A DNA stretch of 64,000 nt from Plantago elongata (taxonomy: Eukaryota; Streptophyta; Magnoliopsida; Lamiales; Plantaginaceae). Position numbers and translations under genes: made by a program. Each line of letters begins with the position of its first letter. Within the stretch, counting starts at the first letter, position 1. The stretch covers positions 1 to 64,000 of the forward strand of contig JAYMSP010000075.1 in the NCBI GenBank assembly GCA_036897095.1, in the 5' to 3' direction. Below the pieces are notes generated by a model, which was not told the DNA's origin, did not search any database, and saw only the letters and a program-made list of their open reading frames with translations. Below, in pieces: positions 10,786-22,334 of the stretch.

Positions 10786-11746
10786 CTGAAAGTAAAAGAA
10801 ACATCATCATCAGTAATTCAAGAACATCCCTTTGTTGGTCCCGTAAAGAAAGAAATTGAGGAAGGTAAGAAATGATCCTTAAAAAGGCAGTTGAAGTGAA
10901 AACATGCATCAGGTCACCTCAACATTGAATTAATTGGGAGAAATGTTTCTTATCACGAGTTGATCTTTAGTTATTCATGAGTAGTTTTCACTGAGCAACA
11001 TTAAAGGATCATTGGATTGGAAATAACCATAAACTACTATGTCGGAATTTTGGACTCAAGAAGCATATATATGCAGACTACTAGGTGACACGAAACATCT
11101 GCCACACTGAGGCTTTTGTTTACTCGGTTTTCTAGTATCCGCTAAACCTCAAGCATTCACCACTTCACTTTTGTTCCACATAACATGAGTTGGTTTTGTG
11201 GCTCAAATCCTTAGTTAGAAGTTAGAACCCCGACAATTTATACCTACGATTCTCAAACCATAAAGTCTTGCACTAAACAAATTCGCAATTACTTGAAACT
11301 ACTTGACTCACCTCCAACTAAGATACCCCTCCTAATGACTATAACTGAACTAACTCAAGCATTCAACAAAGCACGAAATACGAATCATATGTTTAATAAT
11401 CAATGTATAAACAGAATTGGAGTCAATTGGTCCACAATGAAGTACTAAAGTTGAGCTTAGGATAGACTACAACTCTAAGAGTAACATCACTGAAACAGGG
11501 GTAAATTATGAAGATGCAATATACAGTTACGACATGAGAACATAAAGGATTGCGAATTTCAGTTCAATTTCGAAAAACTAAGTGGAAGAAGAAACGATGA
11601 GATGGAGTTAGCTAACTGTCAGAACAAACCCTAACAGACACTAGATGAATTTAACGAAACAAAGTACAGATCAAATTGAAAAGCTTAACTAAATGTATGC
11701 TACAAAATTGAAGCCAAAGACCAATTTACAGAGTAAGTAAGTTTAC
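10786..11746 (-). other. 5'UTR intron of SF3B5 (961 bp)
   Basis: GT-AG borders were placed by the GTAAAC donor just inside 11747 and the polypyrimidine tract plus CAG at 10788-10786. No ORF or terminal repeat was seen inside. It is less certain than the coding exon because untranslated exons give no reading frame to test. Confidence 0.65.
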
Positions 11747-11829
11747 CTGAGCTGAGCACGATGAGATGAGAAAGGAGGAAGAAGAAGATTTGCCAAGTGA
11801 ATGTTCAATCTTGTCAATTATGGCGGCCT

Positions 11830-12748
11830 AAATCGCGGTCGATCTTATTCCTTACATTTTTGTCAAATATCAATTTCACCCAAATTTATAAAGATATTAT
11901 GATTGGCCTATATAAATATTTGGAACATGAGTTCGATCAACTCAATACTCAAAAGTGATTTAGTATATGTTTAACACTATTTTATTTCCATAAAATTATT
12001 TTGATAAAAAGTTTGTTACGGGAACACACTCAAATAAGTTAATTTTTTAACTACCAACTAACTTTTTAACTAGTTTTGTTAAATAGATCCTTAAATATAA
12101 TTATTTATCATTAGTTACTTTTAGTTAGTGACGTCCTTCTCATGGAATATGGAGAAGTTGTAGTCTTCACAAACATTTTAATTTTTATGAATAACATTGA
12201 CATTATCCATATACTTAAAAATTAATATAAAATATTCACTTTAAAATCAAATATGAAAAATAACATGTCAAATTACTACTAAGATGAGGGAAAGAGTATA
12301 AGAGTTGATTTTATACAACAATACAAATATAACTGAATAGAAACCGATTTCCAAATGAGGGTGGTGAAACTGTCGGTTCAATGCCGCCTTACATCCATTT
12401 TATAAAAGTTTACAAGATCGCATAGCCGATAATTGATTTTGTAAAGTTTACATTTTACCGGTTCTTACATAGCAACTTATGACATTCTAATATAGTAACT
12501 TATGCCACAGAACCATATTGACATCATAGATTACCGATTTTCACTAGTTGTAACATGACAACTTATATAATAACTCAAGTCACTAAACCGTCTTGATACC
12601 ATAGGTTACCGATTCACAATCCGGCAAGCCAACAATCCTCAAACGGGATCAAATTGAAATTCCGTGAATTGTGCAAGCGATGCGATGCGTTTTAGGACGA
12701 ATTTCACACCGATACCGATACGACATCTTAGCTTGACGTGGAAGTAAA
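11830..12748. other. Intergenic; degenerate two-copy repeat
   Basis: About 12455-12610 reads as two diverged copies of a unit near 77 bp, each starting ACCG, containing (C)AACTTAT and a GACATCATAG or GATACCATAGG block. It lies directly upstream of the CHY/RING gene and may belong to its promoter region. Otherwise the segment is AT-rich with no gene. Confidence 0.4.
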
Positions 12749-15700
12749 ATGAGAAATCTGCTTCATCTTCCCCAATCTGAGAAAATAATAAAAATACAGT
12801 CAGAAACCCTAGAAAATACCGTACCCTCCAATTTTAGAAATTACTCCGCCAAATTCTCCCTCGTCTCCACCATTAATATGGAGGCAAAAGAAGCTCAATT
12901 CTCCTCCGAAGAAAACCAAAACAACGACAACAATGAAAATGTCACTAATGCCATTGTCTCGCCAGAAGATCGCGGCAAATTTCAATTCGGGTGGGTTCTT
13001 CCACTCTCATTACCAATTCCTCTCAAGCTCATGTGTTATGCACCGATATTGTTCTTAATTTTGCGAATTGTTTTATCTTCAGGTGCGATCACTACCGGAG
13101 AAGATGCAAACTGAGAGCTCCTTGTTGCGATCAGATTTTCACTTGCCGCCACTGTCACAACGAGGCTACTGTTAGATTTTTTTTAATTTGAGCTGAGTTT
13201 GATGTCAATTAAACTAGAATGTTTCTTATGTGTTGAAATTTTCTAGACTGCTTTGAGTGATCCGAAAGAGAGACATGAGCTCGTTCGCCATGATGTTAAG
13301 CTAGTACGATCGCTTTTCTCTTTTATTAATGCTGATTTCATGTTCTTTTGGTGAGATTTTGCTGTGTTTTGGTTGATAGATGTCGATTTCATGTAATTTC
13401 AGGTTGTTTGTGCATTGTGCGACACCGAGCAGCAGGTGGTGTATGTAATTCGTTTTGCTAATTTGGTTATATGTTTGTTTGTTATGATAAATAAACAGGA
13501 CTTTTGATATGTTCTCTTGTTTGCTTTTGTGAAGGTTTCAAATGTTTGTTCCAAATGTGGCATCAAATTTGGAGAGTACTTCTGCGATATTTGCAAGTTC
13601 TATGATGATGATGTAATCCATATCTCCTTTTACTCTTGTGACTCAATGCAACCAATTTAGTCCAGGGAGAAAAATGGCTGAATAAGATACAATGCATTTG
13701 CCCCGTGTAGACCTAATCTAACGACATTTGTAACTTGCTTGTGTTGCAGCTGACTAAGAAGCAGTATCACTGTGATGATTGTGGGATTTGTAGGTAAAGG
13801 AGTAATATGGTCTCTATGCACACCATTGTTGTTTTCTTGTTAGGGGCATTTAAGTTTAAACTTACCATACAATAATGATTTTGCAGAGTGGGGGGTCGTG
13901 AAAACTTCTATCACTGCCCTAAGTGTGGTGAGTTGTTTTGTCTTTGCCTGTTACTATTTCTATTGTGTGATTTATTTTGTAGCCTGACAATAATCGAAGC
14001 CAATTGTGCATTCTCTGCTAATCCCATTATCATCTGATTCTTCCTAATGAACCTTGGAAATTAAGTCTGCTTTAGATTTTCTATGCATTCTCCATATGTG
14101 AAGCGTGCATTCCTGCTGGAAGCTTAAGATGTATTTATGTCCATTTTCAACTTGGAGCTGTTTAGGATTTCACTGTATCAGATGGTATTGCATGCCTAGT
14201 GTGCAACCTTGCCATCATCTAGATTCTAGACAGAAAGCTAGCAAAACAAACCGCTTCTGTTTGTTGAAGATTTGCCGTTTGGACCAACTTGTAGCCTCTG
14301 CCCCCACAACCAGAACGATATAATGATGATAATCATAACGGTGAATTTGTGGTGATGATTAGAAATAATAATAATAATTATTATTAATTGTGAAGTCAGA
14401 AAGAAAAACAGAAATGAAGATTGGTATGTTAAAATCTTCTTCCTGTTTGTATACCCATTATATCAGTTTCAGTTGCCTGCTCATGGTTGAAAGTGCAGGA
14501 TCTTGCTATGCTATCAGTCTACGTGATAATCACGCGTGTGTAGAAGACTCAATGAAGAGCCACTGTCCCATTTGTTATGAGGTCTGATCTTGTAATACAT
14601 ACCATATGTGATGCCTGATGAGCACATGGTTTATGCTTCTTAAATAACCTGGCTTCTCACTTGCATGCAGTTCCTTTTTGATTCAACCCAACAAGCAATG
14701 ATTTTGAAGTGTGGACATACAATACATATGGATTGTTATAAGGAGATGATCGAGCAAAACCAGTATGTTCAACCAGTTCTGCGTTCCTTCTCGTTTCCTC
14801 TAACCTGGATAAAATTGCAATTTTCTCTTATTCTCTATGATAGCTACCAATTATTGTATGTATAATTATGTTACAGGTACCGCTGTCCAATCTGTTCCAA
14901 GACAATTGCTGATATGTCTGTTCAATGGGGAATAATAGAAGGGGAGGTAATCTGTCATCCCATTTCTTCTTATTAGTGTAGCATTGTTAACTTCTCTGTG
15001 GTAGACTTTTGGTTGCCTCATTTTTTTTTTTCATCTATGTCTTGGTCACTGGAAAAAGAAAAGCAGTGAAACTGTTATAGCTCGTGTAAATATCAATTCT
15101 ACACTTGTCTAATTGTCAGTAACCCATGATTCCATGAACTATGATACAGTATTTTTGCTTGTGATAAAAGCGGTCCAGTTGATTAACCTCAACATGTAGT
15201 CAATCTGTTACAGAATGCTCAATGATGAGTGTGCTCAAGTAAAACACAGTTCGTATTTTTTCCATTTTCCTAAATGATCGACCTGTGACAGTCCGACACT
15301 AATGTTAAAACGCCTATACCAATCTTATTAACTTACAACTCATGACTTTGAGGTCTATGGTACATGATAATACTATTTCATGTTCTGATTAACAAGCTCC
15401 CAGCTTAATGAAATCTATGAGATCCTTAGGTATGATGTTGTGATTGTTTATCCAAAAGATGTGCTTTAATTTAGGACTATCTGAATATTATTAGATTGAC
15501 TGTCTTTACTTGTGGGTCTGAAGTTTAAACTAATTCTGCTATGAATGCTTGCTAGTTGCTACATCCTTTTTTTTTTAAATGACCCAAATCCCTCCTCATT
15601 CATTAAAAGATATGGAATGGGAGTGGGAAGTAAATATACCTGGAGCTATGAGTACTCATTTTAAATGACCCAAATCCCTCCTCATTCATTATAACAATAA

Positions 15701-16714
15701 CTTATTGTCACTATGAGTCCTCATTTGGGCTATTATTATTGATTGGACAATTAGTTATTGTTATAAACCAAGTAAATATGGAATGCGAAAGTAATTATGG
15801 GATGGAGGGAGTATTTGATATTCTAAAATTGTACATGGTGGGATGAATAATAAAGCAAAATTCATGTTTTCCATATACCTAGAGCTCTTTCTTTAATTAT
15901 AATATATAATTTCCTTCATATCCCTAGGGCACTCATCAAGTTACGCCCTAAAGCTTAATTTAGTTTGCATTGTGGAACTGTCACATAACGTCTTGAATAG
16001 GTGTGCAGATGTAATTCATAAGTTGAGTTTAGTAGTTGAGAAAGTCAGTGGCATTAATAGTCCTGTAGCTATAGCAAAGTTATGTGATGATTATTGTGTG
16101 TAGGCAGGCAACAAATTTAGTTTGTTCTAGTGGAGTTAGGGTGACAATGATCCTTTTGTAAAGTTCGTGATATGAGATTGGAAATAATGAGCACTGTAAG
16201 ATATAATTGTAACTTTGTTGTCCTGATTTCATTTGTATGCATGTATATCCTTTGGTGATTTATCTTTACGAATAATTGCAAAATTTAAATTATACACAAT
16301 TTAAATTACACACTAAATAGTCTGCAAGATGTATGTGCTTGATATCGGGCACTGAAACCAGACATGATCTCTCTATTAACGACTAAATGCTTTGACGTTG
16401 TAATTGGGCTGTGACAGATTCAAGGTACTCCAATGCCCGAGGAATATCGATATGATGTAAGTTCCTTTCTTTGTCCCCTGTTGTATGTTCTTTAGTATTT
16501 CACAGAATGCTCTGTACTCTGGTGTACTGTGTCCTCATAATAACTTATTCCAACCTTAACCAAGTTATATTATGTTCTTTTCACTATTTGATAGGTTTCG
16601 ATTCTCTGCAATGATTGCAACAATTCCAGCAAGACAGCGTTTCACATCTTTGGTCACAAGTGCCAGCACTGCAATTCATACAACACCCGCATGATAACAG
16701 ATGGGCAGACATAG
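12749..16714 (+). CDS. CHY/CTCHY/RING zinc-finger E3 ubiquitin ligase (CHYR/MIEL1 type)
   Basis: Twelve phase-consistent exons were traced: 12878-12990, 13083-13170, 13247-13303, 13403-13435, 13535-13612, 13750-13793, 13887-13927, 14499-14581, 14671-14762, 14877-14946, 16418-16456 and 16595-16714. They give 285 residues from ATG 12878. An in-frame ATG at 12749 would add 43 residues; I favour 12878 because family members start just before the CHY finger. In order: acidic Asn-rich leader, CHY finger ([48 protein letters not shown]), CTCHY finger ([20 protein letters not shown]), C3H2C3 RING (CPICYEFLFDS...[10 protein letters not shown]...CPIC) and a zinc ribbon (LCNDC...CQHC). The Zn ligands look intact. 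Arabidopsis relatives MIEL1 and CHYR1 ubiquitinate regulators in defence, ABA and stress signalling. The 1.47-kb tenth intron holds MITE-like DNA. Confidence 0.93.
15573..15813. repeat. Intronic MITE-like segment with a 32-bp direct repeat
   Basis: A 32-bp sequence starting TTTTAAATGACCCAAATCCC occurs identically at 15573-15604 and 15659-15690, 86 bp apart. The right side ends GGGATGGAGGGAG|TA, the inverse of the Stowaway end CTCCCTCCATCCC with its TA target. The left end is unclear. It lies in the tenth intron of the CHY/RING gene, transcribed but spliced out. Confidence 0.55.
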
Positions 16715-19019
16715 CTGAGCAGAAAGCACGTTCATATCTCCTGCGCTGGCACAAACCTTTTCATTTGATTTTAACGGTTCTTTTGTTGTTGTTCTTTTAT
16801 TCTATCTGTAAAGGTTAACCCCGCTGAATGTTTCTTTACTAGTCATGTAAAGTCATGTAGGAAATTGGTACTTTTACTACTTAAAGCCATTTCAACAAGT
16901 TTTCACCTTTTCCCCACTGTTTAGCATGGGTGCATCCGGGGCTAAAATTATGTGGGGATAAAGTCTATACTCACTCGTCCTAGAATATTTCATAAATTGT
17001 GTTGTCTTTCGGTGAAAACTAATAGACACTACGAGCTCAACACAAATAAACAATCAAAGTGTTTTCGGTGCATAAAGTGCTATCTGCATACTTCGTCAAA
17101 GGTTTTACCTGTTTACAAACCTAGCCCTGAGTCCAATCTAAGAGTGTGTACATGGAATAGTCCATGACCACGGGAAATATGAATGTGCGTACATGTGGAT
17201 AGTCGATGTCCATGAGAAGGAGATATGAATCAGGTCAGGTGTTTGACATTTGTCAATAGTAGCCGCTTGTAGCAAGGAGGAGAAAGAAGCTGCTATTAGC
17301 AGACGAAGTGAGTGAGCTCTCGACAATTGCTGCATGATGTTTGCTTGTAACAGATTCAGCTGCATATTTCCAAAACTTATCTTTTGTCATTGCATCATAC
17401 ATTACGAACCTAGTTTTACTCCTTCCGTCCCTTAATAATGAAACAATTTAGTTTTGCACGTTGTTAAAAAAAAATATGTAGTATGCGGTTAAGATGAGTT
17501 TGAAATAGAAAAGTAATGTGGTCCAATAATTTGTGGTTAAAAATAAGTCGTATCGTGGAGATTATTTTTATAAATAAAAAGTTATTTCATTTAATAGAAT
17601 GTTGAAAATGAAAAATTAACGAGACAGAGTGGGTAGTATACAATGGCTCGGGGAATAAATATTTCAGATATAACTCAAAACCATCTTATGCAAATACACG
17701 CGTAAGGCTCTCTGTAGTCCTAGTTTATAAGTTAGTCGAAGCTTATTTCTAATAGTTTATGATACGTGTAGCTTTGTTATAGAAGTCAAGGTTTGTCTAA
17801 AGTAAGTATTTCTACTTTTCCGTATGGTATGACACTTCTTATTTAGTTATTTTTAATATTTCATTTAAATCTTCATAATTTGTTAATTTTGTACATCAAC
17901 TATAATAATTAAATGTTCAATTTTCACCAAATTCAACGCAAAAGGTAAAGTTAGTACAAAATTTCAACTCCACACCATTTTGTTTTATGGATATAATCTC
18001 CATTATGTGTCTTCAAATAGGAATGAGAAGTTTCGAACAAGACAGAGAAAATAGTAATATAAGCAATCTTAATGATTATTTGAAGTATAATTTGAATTAG
18101 AGAATTACTATTTTTTATATATTAAAATACAATTTGAATTGAATTTTCTCAATTTAAATTGTATAAATAGTCACTTAAATGTTCTCTCCCCATCTTCATT
18201 CTTCACTTTTTAAAGATTGGTCCTTGACTTCTTTCAGTCAATTCTAACAAATCATAATAATATTATATTTCATACTTATTCATATATCTCCTACTTTATA
18301 TATTTATCCTCTTAAAACTTGTATATTCAGATTTGAATCTTCACTTATATACAACGTACACTATTAAAATAATATAATATTAGCATCAGTTGAATTTAAG
18401 AATTTAATGTTTGTTTGGCTTAGCATCATAATCGGATCGAAGTTGAGAAAATAATTCTTTCATTTGTTTAGGCCGTTGTAATTTAGTTATTATTTAATTC
18501 AACACATTTAATTCATTCCAAACTTTCTTCTTCATGTACAAATTTTAACATAATCAATTTAATTATATATCAAACACTAAATTTAAAAACACAACTACAA
18601 ATTAATTACTATTCATTAATTTTTCCCTATTTATACGAATTCACTACGCTTCTATACCGAATAATTACTTAAAAATTACAATATAAATTTGTAATATTTT
18701 GGGTCCCATCGACCGACTAAGTGAGACGAAATATCAGATGGTAAAGGGCGGACTTGTAGAAGAGTGTGACGAACCTTTTTTGTCTAATGAACGTGTGACT
18801 CGTGACCATTCTTGTCGAACAAGTTCTAGTCTGGCGTTGCACCTGTGATATTTTTATTGTTATTTTCATGTCGCTGTTTGTTTGTGTCCTACCCACTCTC
18901 AACTTTAGTTTCCATTTCCCATGACGAGCTATCAAAAGATATTTCTTTTGGCAATCCATAAATCTGAAGATCTTGGACACTAAATTATGTCCCCTTCTGT
19001 ATTACAAGTGGTGTAGTTA
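16715..19019. other. 3'UTR then AT-rich spacer with a Stowaway MITE
   Basis: The first part is the 3'UTR of the zinc-finger gene. Apart from the MITE at 17419 nothing was identified. The minus-strand open frame at 18717-18980 has no coding character I trust. Confidence 0.45.
17419..17636 (+). mobile_element. Stowaway-like MITE (about 218 bp)
   Basis: The left end CTCCTTCCGTCCCTTAAT and the inverted right end (reverse complement CTACCCACTCTGTCTCGTTAAT) are flanked by TA on both sides (17417-17418 and 17637-17638), the signature of Tc1/mariner-derived Stowaway elements. The ends have drifted apart, so it is not young. Confidence 0.75.
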
Positions 19020-19141
19020 AACAAAATTAAATCCGGTTTTACCGCTGGAGTGGCCTTATCCCCATTCAAATTGAATATTTTATAAAAGAAAAATTAATTT
19101 TAATTAAAAAAGACCACTCAAATTCTATACAAATCAGTCTA
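19020..19141 (-). mobile_element. Tourist-like MITE, subfamily B, reverse orientation
   Basis: It reads ACCGCTGGAGTGGCC, CAAATTGAATATTTT, then CAAATTCTATACAAATCAGT, the reverse complement of the copy at 38247-38363. The outer left end is decayed. Confidence 0.7.
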
Positions 19142-19829
19142 TAATTCACATGTTCAACAATTTATAAGATATTTATAATTGTGTATTCCGTTATCAATTA
19201 CATATTATTAATTTGGTATTATAGACCAAAAGTCATTTGAGTAAATTTGATATTCACACAACTTTTTTTTCTTTAAACGAAGCTCATGAAAACTTATTTG
19301 TATAGCATATAAATAATAATAGTGTTACATTTCGAAAATTGTAATAGAAGAATCATGATTTTGAAAAGTATAAGAAATAAGTCATCAAATGAAAGTTCCA
19401 TGGCAACAATAAATATGGCTAGTGCTTGGAGCACAAGGAAACAATGTGGTGTGTACCATGTCCTTAATGGATTCATCATTATTCATCAACAATTCACCAT
19501 CAATCTAACCTTTCGTTTCTTATAGTTGTGCCATTATAATATGGCCGGAAAACTCACATAAGCGGAGCATATGGTCCAACAACATTATGAATTTTAGTAC
19601 ATTATAAAAAAACCCCATCTTACACATAAAAAATACTAATACCTAATCTTTCTACAATTTACATTAAAATTATTTATCAGTAAAAATATATTTATTACCT
19701 TATTATATATTGTTATACGTCAATTTAAATATATAAAATTATTCAAAATGAAGATAGTAATTAGACTGATACGTTGTTAATGTACAACATAATATTACAT
19801 AGTGATATATACAAATGAGTCTTTTCTTC

Positions 19830-20550
19830 CTAATCCGCTTTTAAGGACGGGACCGTATGCATGATAGAGAAGATCATTTTAAGTCGTAAACGCTCTTATT
19901 ATCGTGAGAGCCGACTATTCGCAGGTTTCCCCATTGAGCCGACCAGAGAGAGTTAGTATCACCAACGTAATATGAACACTCTGACTGGTGGAGCGATCCT
20001 ACCCAAACAGATTCGACTCCTGCCAAATGTTAGAGATCAACGATACGAAAACCAAACTAGGCCATTTAACCTATTGTTTGGATATTAGAGCCAACTAGAT
20101 ACATTTTCAGGGTCCTACCGGATCACGTGCCACCTATCTCAGGGGACACGTGTCGGCTTGGGGCACACCCGACCAACCGACGCGACGGTCGGAGCTTGGC
20201 CTCCTGAAGATTCCACTATAAATACCCCAAGCATTTACTCATATAAAAGTAAGTCAACTACCACTAATATACTATTATTTACTTCTACTCAGACAACCCA
20301 AGTCCGAATACACGCTAATTCGTATCGTACCGATTTGTCTTAGGCAGACTGGTCTTAAAGGGTCTAACATGCCTCTTTCCCTCGCTTATCTTATTTTCGA
20401 AGAGCATTACCTTCATCATTATTACTGGATTAAGAGTGATATTTCTTAATCTAAGACCATACACTATGGTGCGGCTGTGGACATTGGTCGTGGCGCCACA
20501 ACTGTGGCACAACCAATTTTGGCGCATTGTGGTGCGATAGTGGGAAAAGA
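19830..20550 (+). mobile_element. LTR-retrotransposon-like fragment (probable old LTR)
   Basis: The stretch is GC-richer than its surroundings and has LTR promoter features: GGGACACGTGTCGGCTTGG at about 20140-20160, then CACTATAAATACCCC at about 20214-20228, followed by an untranslated-leader-like segment and GTGGCGCCAC near 20490. The ends could not be fixed and no partner LTR was seen, so it is treated as a broken fossil fragment, probably Gypsy-like. Confidence 0.4.
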
Positions 20551-20553
20551 GTA

Positions 20554-20584
20554 ACTCGATCGGTTGCCCAGCAACGAATCGAGT
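20554..20584. other. 31-nt hairpin
   Basis: ACTCGAT-CG-GTTGC and GCAAC-GA-ATCGAGT pair as two 7- and 5-bp helices separated by a 2-by-2 mismatch, with loop CCA. It follows a stretch of short GGCGC and TGTGG palindromes at 20470-20535. It could be a transposon-end hairpin, but no CTRR terminus follows. Confidence 0.6.
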
Positions 20585-21456
20585 GACCTGTTTTGTTGGG
20601 CCTCAAATGGGGCCAAATCCTTTTTTATTTTCCTTACCTGTTATTATTATTTTATTATTTAAAAAATACAGTAAAAAAATTATATCGACGTTTATATTTC
20701 TTGGAGATCTACAAAATGAGACCAGTAAATATATATTTTTTTATACATCAAATGTCACCCTTTGTTCGTATACGTGCGTATTTTGTATTGTTTCACTATT
20801 TTATTCGTATTTTAAATAAAAACGTCTATTTTCGCTTCAAATTTTCAATATTCACATTAATATAACTATAAATAAAAATAAAAAATAAAAAAAATTGCCC
20901 GCTTCCACTGTCGCGACCATCGCCATAACGAAGAAAATCGATCTCGAAACGCAGTTACGGAACAACCAAAATTCCACAATATTTTTCGATCATCAAAACG
21001 AAATATCTGAGCACCTAATCGATTTTATCCCACCTCACCTAGTATTACAATCATTCATCATCAATAATTTGCCATTATAGTTCGTATATAACAATGATCT
21101 CAGTAGTAGGTAGTAGGGTTCCACTCAGAGAAAGGAAGCCAATTCCTTCACGTTGGATCTGATTAGATCTTTCCTTCACGAATTATGTTAGTTAGGCTCA
21201 GGTAGGTGCCACGCGACCAGTTACTCCATCAGATTGCATTTTACTTTTAATTAATTCTCAAGATTAATCATAACAACTAATTTATCTAACACACATTTAC
21301 AAGTTGGACGGGGTTTTATTTAATTAAAAATTACTTTAATTCAGTTAATTCAGTTTAGTTTAAATTAGTTATAATTTATATTTTTTTAATTCAGTAAATT
21401 TTAGTTCAAAAGAACACAATCTTAATTACCAACATTTATATAAGTGTTGAATTAGA
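20585..21456. other. AT-rich spacer, no gene recognised
   Basis: Two overlapping AT-rich open frames at 20583-20865 and one at 20895-21080 have no recognisable domain. Nothing else was found. Confidence 0.4.
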
Positions 21457-21718
21457 CTCCCTCCGTCCTGATTTCTTCATTTTACTGCATTACTTTTTAA
21501 GGTCAATCATTTTTCAATTTCTATCTCAAATTACTCTTAAACTATAAAGGTAACTAATTTTAATAAAATAATATAATAAAAATTTGAGATTTAAGGAATT
21601 ATAATATAATTTTATTAAATATTAAACTATTGTCATTTAATAATAATTCGAGGTTAAAGTTGATAATGATGGATCAAAGAAAGTCAACCTAAAAAGATGA
21701 AATCGTAACGTAAGGAGT
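21457..21718 (+). mobile_element. Stowaway-like MITE (about 262 bp)
   Basis: The left end CTCCCTCCGTCCTGATTTC and the right end, whose reverse complement is CTCCTTACGTTACGATTTC, are inverted repeats. TA follows the right end; the left TA has become GA. The interior is AT-rich and has no ORF. Confidence 0.75.
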
Positions 21719-21971
21719 ATTACACGAAGAGAATCAACCTAATTAGTCAAAACTACAATCACATACTTGTTTTATAAGGATATGTTCTATTCAACTACAT
21801 TTATTAAACTAAACGAAAAATAAAATTGAATGAAACTGAACTGAACTAAAGTAAATTATAAATTATAACTAAATAAAATTAAACTGAATAAAATTGAACC
21901 GAACTAAATTAATTTAAGTTAAAGATAACATAACCTACTAGTAATAAAAGTACTCAACAGACAACAAATTG

Positions 21972-22040
21972 CAACTCAGTTGGTGAGACGCTTCATTTCT
22001 AATCAATAGGTCGGGAGTGAGTAAAACTTTATCCGTTTTA
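21972..22040 (+). repeat. tRNA-like SINE fragment
   Basis: ACTCAGTTGGTGAGACG resembles an RNA polymerase III A box, and AGGTCGGGAGTGAG about 33 bp downstream a decayed B box. The layout matches the SINE-like element at 27205 (shared TTGGT-GA, AATCAATAGGT). It is not a functional tRNA because no cloverleaf forms. Confidence 0.45.
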
Positions 22041-22186
22041 AAAAATAAAAATAAAAACACTCAACATGAATGATCCCCAAAATCATAACAGCCATCAATT
22101 TTGACCAAATGTAGCTCAATGCTCATATTCCTATTTCTAGTTGCAGCACACTTATAAATAAAATTCATCAACAAAACCGATAAGGC

Positions 22187-22223
22187 TCCTCCTCCTCTTC
22201 TTCTTCTTCTTCTTCTTCTTCCT
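22187..22223. repeat. CTC/CTT microsatellite upstream of the COL gene
   Basis: Four CTC-type repeats run into nine TTC repeats about 110-150 bp before the ATG at 22335. This pyrimidine tract is probably in the promoter or leader, where such tracts are common in plants. Confidence 0.85.
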
Positions 22224-22334
22224 TTTGACAAGTATGCAATAACCAACTATCACTGCACATTTACCTCTACTTTACTCTACTCTTCTCTACACTACCTAAT
22301 GATCAATTAACCACCATTACCAATCCAAGAAAAA

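Noticed and set aside
16615-16818. Separate open frame overlapping the last exon of the CHY/RING gene
   Set aside because: It is an out-of-frame shadow of the zinc-ribbon exon.
20554-20584. Helitron 3' hairpin
   Set aside because: No CTRR terminus follows within the expected 10-12 bases and no TC start was found.
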